64,000 bases of DNA, taken from Ettlia oleoabundans. Lineage: Eukaryota > Chlorophyta > Chlorophyceae > Chlamydomonadales. A program made the translations under genes and the position numbers. The notes under the pieces were generated by a model that saw only the letters and a program-made list of their open reading frames with translations, made no database searches and was not told where the DNA came from. Below are positions 22,401-34,254 of this stretch, piece by piece (the stretch's first letter is position 1; every line of letters begins with the position of its first letter). The stretch lies in contig JAAMXP010002644.1 of assembly GCA_019693395.1 (NCBI GenBank), positions 1 to 64,000 on the forward strand, given 5' to 3'.

Positions 22401-25379
22401 CTCCCGCTTCACTCCCTGCACCTGTGTGCCTCTTCTAACTGTCTCGTTCCATTGGCATTGGCTTACGCAGATTCCTGGGGCACCAACGATATCCGCTATG
22501 ACTTCCTCGCTCAGCAGGTGTGCTGAGCTGGGTTTGGTGACTAATCGCTGGCAGAGGGATGGCGCCCGGCATCGTTGCAATTCACTGTCTTCCTTTGACG
22601 GTGGCCTCTCGCCTGCTTGGCTGTTGCCCATTGACCCCAAAGCAAACTTTTCAGACTACACTGCATTGCTTACGCCCTGCCTCCTCCCTTGTGCATACTG
22701 TATACCAGGTGGATCAGTACAGCTGGGAAAACCCTGAATTCCTGCCTGTGTTGCCAGCTGGCAATGACGGGCAAAGGATGACTTCAGGCGTGCGTGGCAG
22801 CGGTGAGTCATGGTTACAATGGCTGGCGACTGTGAGCATCATCAATGTTTAGCACAGCATGCTATGCCTGCAGCTTGCTGTGGGCGGTTTCCGATGGATT
22901 GACATACAGCTTTTTCGTGCAAACTTGGGCGCTGGAAAATCATGTCTGCGCCCCATGCCATCTCTCCAACTCACACGACCTTGATGGCTTCGCCATTACC
23001 TCTGACGCTGCCGCTGCAGGAGAGCTGACAGTCACCAGTCCTGCCAATGCCAAGAACTGCCTCAGCGTAGGCGCGACTCAGGTGCGTGTTTTCAAACCTT
23101 CAACTTGCAGCCTCATCATCTTTTCTTTGGCTAAATAGCCTCTACTTTCACCGTTGCACCAACCGCCCTCCTCCTTTGTACAGACGGCGGGCGAGAGGAT
23201 GGAAACAAGCGTTACTCGATACATTGTGTGGGATGCCACCGTCACGCAGGGCCAGTACTCCTTTGAGTTCAGGCAAGTCATCAGATCTTCCCACTGATGT
23301 ATGCTCGCACACATCTGCTGTTGGTCACTCATTCTCGAGCTGGTGTGCTTGTCCTTCCTCCGCTTGTATCTTTGGCTCTCACCATCCTGGTTAGTGTAGT
23401 CTGTTGGCCTTGGATGGTGCACTAGCCATATGCTCACAACACCAGCGATGTACTCCCTCCCCCGTTACCTTACTGCAGAGTGATGCAGGCTGACTTTGGT
23501 GCGAGCGTATCTGTGTTGACCGGCGGCACACAGTACCCGCTGGTGGTCGCCTCCCCGCTGGACGCCTGTTCGCCCCTGCAGAACAGCGAGGGCTCAGGAA
23601 TTGCCGGCGCCATTGTGCTGGTCCAAAGAGGTGTGATTCTACATGTGGTCCTGCAGACAGGGGCGTGCACTGCCTTTTGCTGTTCGGTGTATTTTTTCCA
23701 ATTATGGCTAGGTGTGCACTGCCTTTTTGCGGCTCGTTGTATTGTTTGTGAATAGGGCTGGCCATGCTGGAGGCACCCCCAGCTGCCTGCCTGCCTGCCC
23801 ATCTGTAGCACAGCTGGTTGCGCAACCACACATCACCTTATGCCTCGGGACCAAGCTACGTGGCCTGTTCGTAGGCCTTGACCTGCCTTCTCATTGGCTG
23901 CTGCAGGTACCTGCTACTTCTCCCAGAAAGCGCTGGCAGCACAGGATGCTGGCGCCGCCGCAGTGCTGATTTTTGACAACGTGCTCGGCGCTTATTTCAA
24001 GGCTTCCGATGGCAGTGGTGAGGACGCGGCTGGTTGGGCCTTACTGCTTCAGTTCTTGAGGCTGCACGGGGTGCTGACGTCTTAACAGCCACCCTGCAAA
24101 CGCGTGCCAGTGGCCATGAGGTAAAATTTGTCTATCAGATTGGAGAATCCGGTATTTTAGCCTGTTGTGTGTCCGTCTCCCTGCAGGGACCCCCATCAAC
24201 ATCCCTGTGATGGCGGTTACTCGTCGCATTGGGCAGCAGCTGACCAGCGCTGTGGGTGCGGGCAAGTCACTGGGGATTTCCTTTGCCACATCTGCCAACC
24301 CCAGCAACAGCTTTGAAAACCTGGCCTCATATTCCTCACAGGGTGGGTGTTGCTGGCCGCATTGCTTGGTGTGTACGGCTGTATGGGTTGCAAGGTAACA
24401 CGGGTGGCTTCTTGTTACGCGGATAAGGCGCCAGCTGCCTTCTGCCAATGAATGGCATGTTGCACTAAACTCAGACAGGCCCCGGTTTCATCAACATCGC
24501 CTCTCATACTCAGCCAGCTGCTCGCACTCTCGTTCTCCTTCCATACCTCGGCAATGCCAGCCGAGACTCTTATTTACCGCTGCACCTTGCTTCTTTTCTG
24601 CAGGTCCCACTCTTGACTACCGCGTCAAGCCTGACATTGTGGCCCCCGGCACCATTACCTCGGCGCGTGTGGGGTACGGCAGCTCCCAGAACTGCGGGCT
24701 GACCACTATGGCGGTGAGTGGTTTGACCAAAATCACTTGAGCAGCTGGCGATGGCCTTGCATTCCGCTGCTGACCTCCAGCAAGTGGCTGGTTTCTGCTG
24801 GTGCTCCAGTCTGGTTGACGCACACACCTCCTGCCACTTTTCTGGCTGCAGGGCACCTCCATGGCGACTCCTGTGACCGCAGGATCTGCGCTGCTTGTGC
24901 GCCAATATTTCACTGATGGCTACTATCCCTCAGGTATGGCAAGTTAAGCGTGAGCGGTCAGGCTGTTGAACGCTTGCTAACAGCTGGCATTGCCTCCTGT
25001 AACTTTGCCTGCGATGCGAAGCTTGTGTCCATTGCTCGAGCCTGTGCACCAAACCCATACGCAAGTTCATTGACTTGCAGGTGCCCGTAACCCTGCTGAC
25101 GCCTTCACACCTAGCGGCGCTCTGATCAAGGCTGTGATGCTGGGTGGTGCCGCCACCATTGAGGGCTTTGAGGCTGACACAGGCCTACCGGTGGACCCAC
25201 CTCCCTCTTTCCGCCAGGGGTTTGGCCGCGTCTTCCTAGGTGAGTGGGCAGAGGTGTCTCGTTCTCCTAGTTCTATTCCGCCAACTCGGTTTTCGAAATG
25301 CTGCGCTGTGACTTTAAAACCACATTTGAGTGACACCATTGGCAAAGAGAGAGAGGAAGAGAAGTATGTGCGTGCGTGC

Positions 25380-25428
<49 letters not shown>

Positions 25429-28400
25429 GCTCGCGGTGGCATAACCCTCTTTTTGCAGACCTGCTCAGCTGAGCTGCATGTTGGTCCCTCCTGCAGGCGA
25501 CTCAATCTACCTAGCAAACACGGCTGGCAGCCGACCGCTCCAAGTGCTTGATGCGATTCCCATCAATCAAGGTTTGCAATTTCCGTGCTATTCCACTAAG
25601 GCTATGGAAATCTGTGTTTCTTATTGTGTCGGCGGGGCGCCGTGCTGCATGTTGCTTGCTGGGCTTCCATCGCCTGCCCTACAATCCCCACTGCCCATCT
25701 GCAGATGAAACACACTCGTACTGCATCCGCGCCATTGGCGGTCCGCTCACTATCACCCTCGTCTGGGCAGACTACCCAGCCAGTCCAATGGGTGCGTGCC
25801 CCATGTCTGTCACTAGCTCTTACCGCCTGTCATGTTTGGTACTTGTAGTGTTCTGCGGATCAGCCCATAGCTTAGAGTAAGTTAGAAGGGTCATGGTATC
25901 AGCCTGCGTGCTGTGCTCCTTGCCCGGGTAGCAGCACCCCGCAGCGCCCACGTAACACTACTTTCTTCCTGCCCCTGCAGCCGAGAAGGCGTTGGTCCAT
26001 GACTTAGACCTGACTATTCGGGCAGCCGGGCTTAATGGTATTCCGCTGATGGGCAACGGTGGATCAGTTTCTGATCCCTCCACCCCAGACAGGTCAGCAC
26101 AGGTGTAAACGCTTCCGTGCTTGGCATCACACATGCGGCCGCCTGCCAATAAATGACGCGCTACGCAGCTGAGCCTTGACAGGCACCTCAGTTGCACCTG
26201 CTGCCAGAAACGAATCACCGGTGATTGTATTGCTGCTCTTCTTTGCCAGCTGCATGCTGGTTCCGCTGCTGCTCATGTTCTCAAGCGGCTGTTGGGCTTT
26301 TCATCTGCAGGGAGAACAATGTGGAGCAGGTTGAGCTTGATGCCATGCCGTCAGGCCTGGTCTCCATCACTGTCACTGGCGCAAACATTATTGATGCCAC
26401 GGGGGCGCCCGAGTATGCGCTTGTGGTGCATGGCGAGTTTACGTGAGTCAGACTGTACATGGCTCCTGATAACACACGCGCCGTGTGTGCTTCACGTTGA
26501 TGCGGGTCGGGCTGGCAGATGGGGCCTCCAAAATGCATGCCTTGCCTAAAGACAGCAGCTTGTAAATGTACGTTTGAATCTTCCTTCTCACATATTCCTG
26601 TGGTTTGCAGTGGGCAGCTCATCAAGCCAGGCGAGGGTGGCGAGGACGTGCAATGCAGCATACTGGTTGCAGGTGAAATGCTGCATTGCTCGGCTGCTCG
26701 CCCTGTGCGATGCTTGAAGGTCACTTGCAACAGCCCGCTTCCGCCCAATATTTAGGAGAGCTTGCTTGACTCGACCTTTCCTGTTGCCCGCACCTGCAGC
26801 CGTCACCTCTGGCCCAAATGGCATCACCTCACAGATCCCCGTCAGATTTGAGTTTAGCACCCAGGGCGGGAGCAGCCTAGGTGAGGCAGCAGTCGTTTTA
26901 CCGTCGCTGGCGTGCTGGCAAATACACACTGGGGGACGTGGGCGCACACCCATGATCCAGCTCATCTGGATTGGGGTGGAAGACACAGACAAAGTGCAGC
27001 TTCAGGGCACAGTGTGAGATGCCGAGATGCCGTGCTAAGCTTGCTGTGCATCTGCGTTGCAGGTGTCAGCTTTGAGTGCCGGCTTGGAGACAGCAGCGGC
27101 AACATCACCGCCACCGCAAACCACGACTGGCAGGTGTGTTGTGCAAGGGCAGGCAGGCTGCATGGATGCCGTGTTCCAATCGTGGCAGCAACCCTAATGC
27201 TGGCTCCTGTGACCTTAACCCTCTGGAAGTATTGTTTGCGCCAGTACAGCGTGATCAAACGTGCCCAGGTGTGTGCCCCGCCTCGCAACTCTGGGTCTCC
27301 ACTGCCTGTTGCTGCAGGACTGCTCTTCTCCAGCTCTGTATGCCTCTCTGCCTGATGGCTCCTACCAGTTTGCTGTAAGGGCAAAGGTATGTGCGGCGCT
27401 GCTTACCTCGTCAATTGTCCTTTCGCTACAAGTAGTGCCAGTCTCAGTTTCACTGCTATGGCTGCTATCGATCATGCGCATTGCGTTTGACTGCGTCCTG
27501 TCCAGGGTGAGGACATTGCCACAACCCAGAACTTCGTGCTTGACACCACACCACCAACAGGTGCGCCTCCCCGATGCGACATACTTGTGGGGCAAGAAGT
27601 AGTACAGTTGTTTTCTTGCCAACATTTCCATCCTGCTTATGCGACCTTTACCCCCCATCCCACTACCACCCGGGCTGATATGTGCAGTAAGCTTTGGTGA
27701 CAACTCACTCCAGTCTGGCAGCTCAACAACCGCACCAACAGCCAGCTTTGCTTTTGACGGCAGCGATGCCACTGGAGTAAGCTTCACCTGCACACTGTCA
27801 GCCAGGTGAGGGGTGGGTTACGCTATTGCAGTGTTGCAGTAAGCTGCTCAAGCGCCTGCATGTTTCAGCTGGACCAGGAACTTGCGTGTCGGTCAATTAT
27901 GTTGAACACATAGGTTGAGCGGGACTCGTGGTCCTTCGTCTTTCCTTCTGCAGTGGCACCGTCCCGCTGCAGCCCCCCGTGTATAGTGGCGTCACCAAGC
28001 TGAGCATGCAAGAGGTGAGCTGGCTAGGCAGCTGTGCATGGGCTGTGCGAGATGTTGAAACTTCATGGCCGGATATCCAAGTTCTGAGCACCCCAACCCG
28101 CAATCTACCTGTCCATCTGCCAACATCTATCGTTTTGTCGTCTTCTGCACCTATATCGCCACCGTATGCTGCTGCAGGTGACCCTTGACCAGCCCTACAA
28201 CTGCACCAGCCCTGAAGTGCTGCACTGGCTGCTGCCTGGCAGCTGGCGCTTTGCTGTGGTGGGCACAGATCCAGCAGGTAACACCGCAAAGCCCCAGGAA
28301 TTGCAGTGGAGCGTGGCCTTTGACCCAACTGCCGGCACCTACACTCGCTTCCTCAGGTCAGAGCAGGCTGGGTATGGAGCTTTGCACGGGCCACGACACA

Positions 28401-31400
28401 CTCTTGCACTTCCGCAATCTTGCTGCTGGCAAGCGTGTGTGTGAAGAAGGGCAACAACATCTTAATGCAGCTTATCACACGCCACCAGCAGCTGCCTTAA
28501 TCGTCCACTTTGCCGGCGCAGCACAACCGTCAGCCATTATGACTGTGCATCTGCTGCTTCTCTTCCTGCAGCGGTCCCTTTGGGCTCCAGCCCAAGACCA
28601 ACCTGACCTTCACGTTCACGGATCTGGACGCTTCAGGCCAGGCAGCGCAGGCCTTCAACGCACATGAGTGCTGGCTGGAGGCCGTCGGAGGTGGGTGCAA
28701 CCTGTCTGGGCCCCACCTTTCAGTGCTCAGACGGCTTGCCAGGGGATTGCATGGGTTGTACAAAGTGAACAAAGCTGTGCTTCAGCCCTTGCAGGGCTTA
28801 GATCCTTGTCTCTCCGGCTGCTTGTTCGATTTGCAGGGAATGGCAATGCCGCCTACACAGACTGCTCGAGCCCCTTCACACTTCCAGACACCATCCAGGT
28901 AACGCTGCATGCGTGTGTGAAGGGTGCTGCGGCTGCCATCTTCTGCATGCTTGCCAGCCATGCAGTATGCGATAAATGGTTTATCTTTAGCTCCTGTACG
29001 TCGCAACTGAATGCCAAGGCTGTAACAGCGGCAGCCATCACGGCGCCAATGTGGTGTGCCATTGCTGTGCTCTGCAGGACGGCATGTACCGCTTCCATGC
29101 GCGTGTGGCTGGCACAACTGGCGCTGGCGGTACTGAGGCGGTGTCGAGCTTTGAAGTGGATTCCGTGCCGCCTGACGTGGGCATCGCAGGTACAGCATCA
29201 TAANNNNNNNNNNNNGCGTTTCCTCAGCATTTTGGTTGTGTTCCCGCCGTGCCGCCCTGCCTCTTCCAGTTCATCCCACCCAGCTTTGCTGATCGCTGCA
29301 TGCGCCTTAATTCCCGCTGCTGTTCCCCTTGTCCGCCGCAGAGCCTCCTGACGCCTTGCTGAACGCCAACAGCACCTCCGTTTCCTTCAACTCCAGCGAG
29401 GAAGGAGTGGCCTTCTACTGCGGGTAAGAACACATTTACCCCCAGCCTACTTGGGCTGATGCTTGTGGAAGCTATAGCATATGCTCTGCGCATTTTTGGC
29501 AGCTTGCCCTTGTGCTCAGCAAGTGCCAGCCCACCCAGCATGCCGCACCAAGCTTCCCCTCCTTGCAGGCTGGCTAGGAGCGATCCAGGGGCTGCCTCGC
29601 CACCAATGCCTGAACAAAGCACGTACTACCCCTGCACCTCCCCCACCGCGCTTACAAACCTCACGGATGGCAGCTACGTCTTTGCTGGTAAGCTCTGGCC
29701 CCACAACACATGCAACCGCCTTCGCTGCCAACTGGCATGCCAGATTGTAAAGCTCTACATTGTACGTCGCCGGTAGTTCTATGCTGCTGGCAAGTTGCTG
29801 CCTGCCAAGGTGCAGCGGCAGGCGTCAGTCAAGCAGTGCGACATTCTGCTGTTGTTGCCGATGCAGACCCTACTGCTGCACTGCCTGGTTTGCTGCTCAT
29901 TTTCGCCAGAATTGCTCAATTTCACATCCTTTTGAAAAACCAACTCCTCACCCTCCTTACCCATAATGGTGCAGTGTATGCTGTGGATGGGGTGGGCAAC
30001 CAGGGCGAGCCTGCCACCGCTTCTTTCCTTGTGGACACCACTCCCCCCACCTTCACCTCTGTTGAGTGAGTATAGCTCAGCCAGCACATCGCCACACCGC
30101 ATCGCATGCTGTTTTCAAATCAGCAGCGCAGCACACGGCGTGTATTCCTGCTTGCCCCGCTGCCTACTCATGTCGCACATGCCCCCCTTCCCAGACACAT
30201 CTATCATCATCTCACACTTTTTATTCCTTGCAGTGCCCCGTCTGCAACCTCGGTCCCTGAGGTCACTGTTACCTTCACAGCGGAAGACTCTGGGTGAGGA
30301 GCCGGCCCATCCCGCACTGCTCTTTTCCTGACGCAGCTTTGCCTGCTGCTTGCAAATTAATAAGAATGTTTGTTTGCATTGCTGTCAACCCCGCTATTGA
30401 ACCCCTGCAGGTCGGGCATTAACAACGTGACCTGTCGATTTCGCGCCCTGTCACTAACCGATGGCAGCAACTCTACTGCCGGGCAGCAGAATGATGGTTC
30501 AGGCAGCAGCCCGGATTGGCAGCTGTGCACCAGCCCCCAGACCTATACCAACCTCAAGGTGGGGAGCACACTTTCGGCGGTTCTCTGAGCGCCTGGTTGC
30601 CCAACTATTCGACTAGCCATTTGCCAGCCTTCCGTCCTTGCTTGCGGCTCTGCCTGGTTTCCGTCCAGCTTGGTGCACGTTTGCCACCATCTCCAGCTAG
30701 GTAGCATGTGTGGTCTGGCAGGCTAAAACATGGTTGTTTTGTCTTGCAGGAGGGACGGTATGGACTAACGCTGCGAGCATCTGACATGGCGGGCCTTTCA
30801 GCTCAGGTGAGACAGTGCCCATTTTGTCTGTCGCTGCGTTTTTTCATTGCAGCTAAACTAGTATTCAGCACGGCTGCCACTGCTTTGTGACTCTGCGTTG
30901 TTTTGATGCACCACACCACAGCACCCCACATGCGGTTCTTCCATCCTGCTTTTGACTGCAGACCGAGGAGATGGAAGTCTTTGTGGATTTCACCCCACCC
31001 GCAGTCAACACCCAGGGGCTTCCGCCACTGTAAGCTTGAGCTGCCAGCATGGCATATTCACTTTCCCATTATGTGTCGCTAGCCAGCTTCTATCGCTTTG
31101 CTTTCCACTTCCTCCCAGCTTGCTGGGCCTGCTTCCTGGATGCGCCCCATTGCTTCTTTACCACCCTCTGACCAGAGCACCTCTGCGCCATCATGTGCGT
31201 GCAGTGGCGAACCTGTGCCTTCCACCGTGACTTTTCAGCTAGCAGAGCTCACGAGGTCACCAGCTGACAGCTACAGCAGTGTCCAGGTCTACCAAACACT
31301 GGTGGAGGTGCGTGTGATATTCTGTGAAAGGCCCACATAGCACAGTCGAATTAAGTCGGTTTCCTTGCTTTGTGGGGTACCAGTGTATGTGCTCGAGTAT

Positions 31401-33520
31401 TGGTTGGATACGTAGTGCCTTCCCCCTGCCTCTCCCTCAATGCAGACCGTGCCCGATGAAGCTACATTTAACAACCTGAAGCTGGCAATACAAGGCGGCG
31501 GGAGCCCCACAGATGGCTCCTCGCTGACCAGGAGCGCTGAGGAGTGGGGGCAGCTAGGGCGCCGACGACGATCCCTGCTAGCAGAGGATGGCAGCGAGGA
31601 AACTGTGATACCGGCTAGCTCGGTTGGCAGCTGGGTTAACTGCAGCGCACAGTGCACTTACAAGGTTGGTATGCAGTGCTGATCTGCCAGGGTGGCGGGG
31701 TTCAAAGTGCAGGTGGCGGGGTTCAAAGTACAAGTGTCGGCAGCAAGTGTGCATCAAATACTGCAGCCTGTTGGGGTATGTGACATTTGTAATGGTGATG
31801 CATACACAGCTAATACAAAATATGAGCACGCTTACTGCAGGGTCTGTCCAGTGGGTTCTACAGCATTCGTTTGCGGGCCATTGATGAGGCAGGCAACATG
31901 GGCAATGCTACCGAGAAGTATCCATTTGAGGTGAGCACCACTTCAGCTGGCATGAAGCTCAATGCGTCGAGATTCAGCCGATTTTGAGCTTATGTTTGTT
32001 GATAGCCTAGCTCCTGGAGCCGATGGACCTGCTGACGCTCAGCTCATCTTGATTGAGGAACAACACTTGGTCCCAAGTTTGCCCTCTGCCCTTCCATGTG
32101 CAGGTTGATGCCTCGCTTGGCTCCACACCTTTCCCCACCTGGGCCATCATCGCTTCTGCTGCCGGTGGTGTGGTAGTGTTGCTCGCGGTAGGCTTCTGCC
32201 TGTGGCGCTGTTGCTGCGCCAAGCCGCGGCGCCCCACTTCCAGTGCACCCCATGGCGCCATGCACAGCCCAGGTGCGTGCAACATGCACCTGCCTCCTAC
32301 CGTGACTCTGGCAACCCGTGATGCTGCAGCAGCTCATCTGTAGCACAGCGTTTCTGCATCAACACATGCTGGTTACATCTGCTTGCGCTGCAGGGACTAG
32401 CAGCAATTACACCTACTCGCCGGGCAGCCAAAATTACATTCCCTACAGCCAGAGCTACTCCCCAGGTGGGCAGCAGCTAAGCCTGGGTGGGGAGATTGTA
32501 CAGGGTGGGTGGGTGGTATGCCCATACAGTGCAGCCTCACCGCGCATGTCTATCTCTGCTGATCGACGTAGAGGTTCTCCACAGTCAGATCTCGGTGTTG
32601 ATGAGTCCTTTCCTTGCGAATGCAGGCAGCTATCCCGCTCCTGCAGCACTAAATGGGGCCTGGGGTTATGGCGCATCCAATGGGTATCATGCAAATGGGT
32701 AAGCGCGTTTTATGCATTGAGTCTCCCAGTTCGAAACTGCTTGGGCTTGCACCACGAACCAAAACACTGTCAGCAGCGCTGATGGGTGCTTGCGTGCATT
32801 CATATTTTTACGGGTGAGGAACTGCACTCACCAAGCCTGTGGTATTGGGTGTCCGTATTCTCGCCCACATGCAGGCACGCTAACGGCTATGCCAATGGGT
32901 ATGCCAATGGGTATCCCAGCCGCTCTGCCGCACCCGGCAGCGCCGCTGCACTGGGCATTACGCCTGATATGAGCCCAGTTGAAGCCCAGCAGATAGCAAT
33001 GGCGGCTGCCGCCTCGCAGCGTGAAGCGCAGCTTCGCCAGAAGCCCCCCTCCCGCCAGCACCAGGCCAGCGGTATTGCATCAGCGATCAGCGAGGAGCGG
33101 CAGGTGCGGCTGGCGGTTGATGCCTCGCTACAGGAGCAGCAGGCGCGTGCGCGGCGGGAGGCCGAGGACGCGGAGCTGAAGGCAGCGATCGAAGCCTCTC
33201 TCAGGTGTGCTGGCCGGGTGCGCGTGCTTTGCATTTTGCTTTTTTTGTTTACAGTATGCCTAACCGTAACGGAACTTGCGACACAGACCCCTGTGCTCGG
33301 GGCCCGGCAGCCGACGGCCTGCCTACTTGACTTCTTTGAGTTGTTTCTGCAGCGTGCTTGGCTTAGGGTGGCTGATGGTTTGCTGCGTGAAGCAAGGGCG
33401 CAAATGGTTGTTCCTGTGATCCTGGTCACTGACGTTCCTGGCTGTGCTGCCCTTTTCTGCAGAGAGCAACACTCCCAGCGACGCGGTGGGTTAGACAGCT
33501 GGGCAAGATTGCAGTCGTGA
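19477..33520 (+). CDS. Membrane-anchored subtilase (S8) with PA domain, Ig-like repeats and UIM tail
   Basis: Start ATG 19477 opens a signal peptide (MRLPALLLGLIYLLTALQQP). A prodomain-like part follows (LVAHIEAAGCHVAHYLPHHT, LLVVGPPDAVQEVEQHPHV; about 19,860-20,140); the second-exon frame is unsure. The catalytic set is complete: Asp in GQVVGCGDSGI (GAT 21206), His in NGHGTHVVGTLVG (CAC 21847), Asn in PAGNDG (AAT 22763), Ser in GTSMATP (TCC 24858). A PA-like insert lies between His and Ser (DACSPLQNSEGSGIAGAIVL, 23,566-23,628; DAGAAAVLIFDNVLG, about 23,945-23,990). After the protease come about six modules with the pattern C...C[ST]SP...L.DG.Y.F.VRA.D..GN...F.VD..PP (about 26,800-31,930). 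One membrane helix, AAGGVVVLLAVGFCLW (about 32,159-32,206), has basic stop-transfer residues. A Ser/Tyr/Gly/Asn-rich tail carries two UIM-like helices, EERQVRLAVDASLQEQ and DAELKAAIEASLRE. TGA is at 33518. A protease domain facing outside or into a lumen, with a cytosolic ubiquitin-binding tail, is inferred. Confidence 0.85.
25366..25427 (+). repeat. (GTGC)n/(GT)n microsatellite
   Basis: A short GTGC/GCGT run passes into about 22 GT units. It lies inside an intron of the subtilase gene, between the exons ending near 25,240 and starting near 25,497. Confidence 0.97.
29204..29215. other. Assembly gap (12 N)
   Basis: There are twelve undetermined bases in an intron of the subtilase gene, between two Ig-like module exons. 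The donor (GGTACAGC near 29,190) and the next acceptor (ccgcag near 29,340) are both intact, so the coding sequence is probably unaffected. Confidence 0.99.
32875..32930 (+). repeat. In-frame tandem codon repeat (HANGYANGYANGYP)
   Basis: A near-perfect 12-base unit (taTGCCAATGGG-like) is repeated about three times inside an exon of the subtilase tail, giving repeated Ala-Asn-Gly-Tyr. The preceding exon ends SNGYHANG, so the same motif also spans the splice junction. It lies in the disordered cytosolic segment between the membrane helix and the UIM-like helices. Confidence 0.85.
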
Positions 33521-34254
33521 GGCCTGCTTGATGACAGTGGAATGCCGTTCCATGCCATAAGCGCGTGATGCGTGATTGCTCAAGATTATCGCCAGTTGGG
33601 CGGTGCTGTACAAGTGCCTGTAGTGTACCCCTCTTCAGTTTCCATCTTCGACCCACCCAGCACCCATTCCACCCCAATTTTTTGTATTTTTTGTCGATCC
33701 GTGCCTTCAGTCCATGCACAACAAGGATGCACACAAACATAGAACGTTGAACAGAGAGAGTGTTAGGCAATTCTTCCAAATATGTTGCCCTACTAGCCTG
33801 CCCAACAGTGGCACGCAATTTACTGTGGATAGTTACCATAGTCACTGTTGTATTACAGCTGCACAGCACGTGACCAAGGGTGCCAAATAGCAGCTGCCAG
33901 CCAGCTGTCTTGCATATGGCTGTTTGATGAATATAAGACGCTGCACATGGGCTGCCTCGAAGGGTCCTGGAGTGTAGGGTGTCCTTAGAGTCAAGCTAGT
34001 GCTTTCTTTTGCACACGCCGCAATGTGCAACCAGGGTGCTGCCAAAGTGCTTGAACAACGATGCTCATTGTCACACGTGTTGAAAGCGTTCCAACAACCA
34101 GTGCGTCTCATACATTGAGTACATTTCGTAGGGGCCCAAAGAGCGATGGCGTGCTTGCCGAAAGGTGCCAACAAAGTCCCACACACATTCTGTATAGCTG
34201 GCGGCTCAACTCGTGACTGTACAGTGGCCGCTTGGCAGCGAGATGCGAGCTTCC
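33521..34254. other. Convergent intergenic region
   Basis: The 3' ends of the subtilase (plus) and the Sel1-repeat gene (minus) face each other here. I see no convincing coding frame. Any UTRs are not delimitable by eye. Confidence 0.4.
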
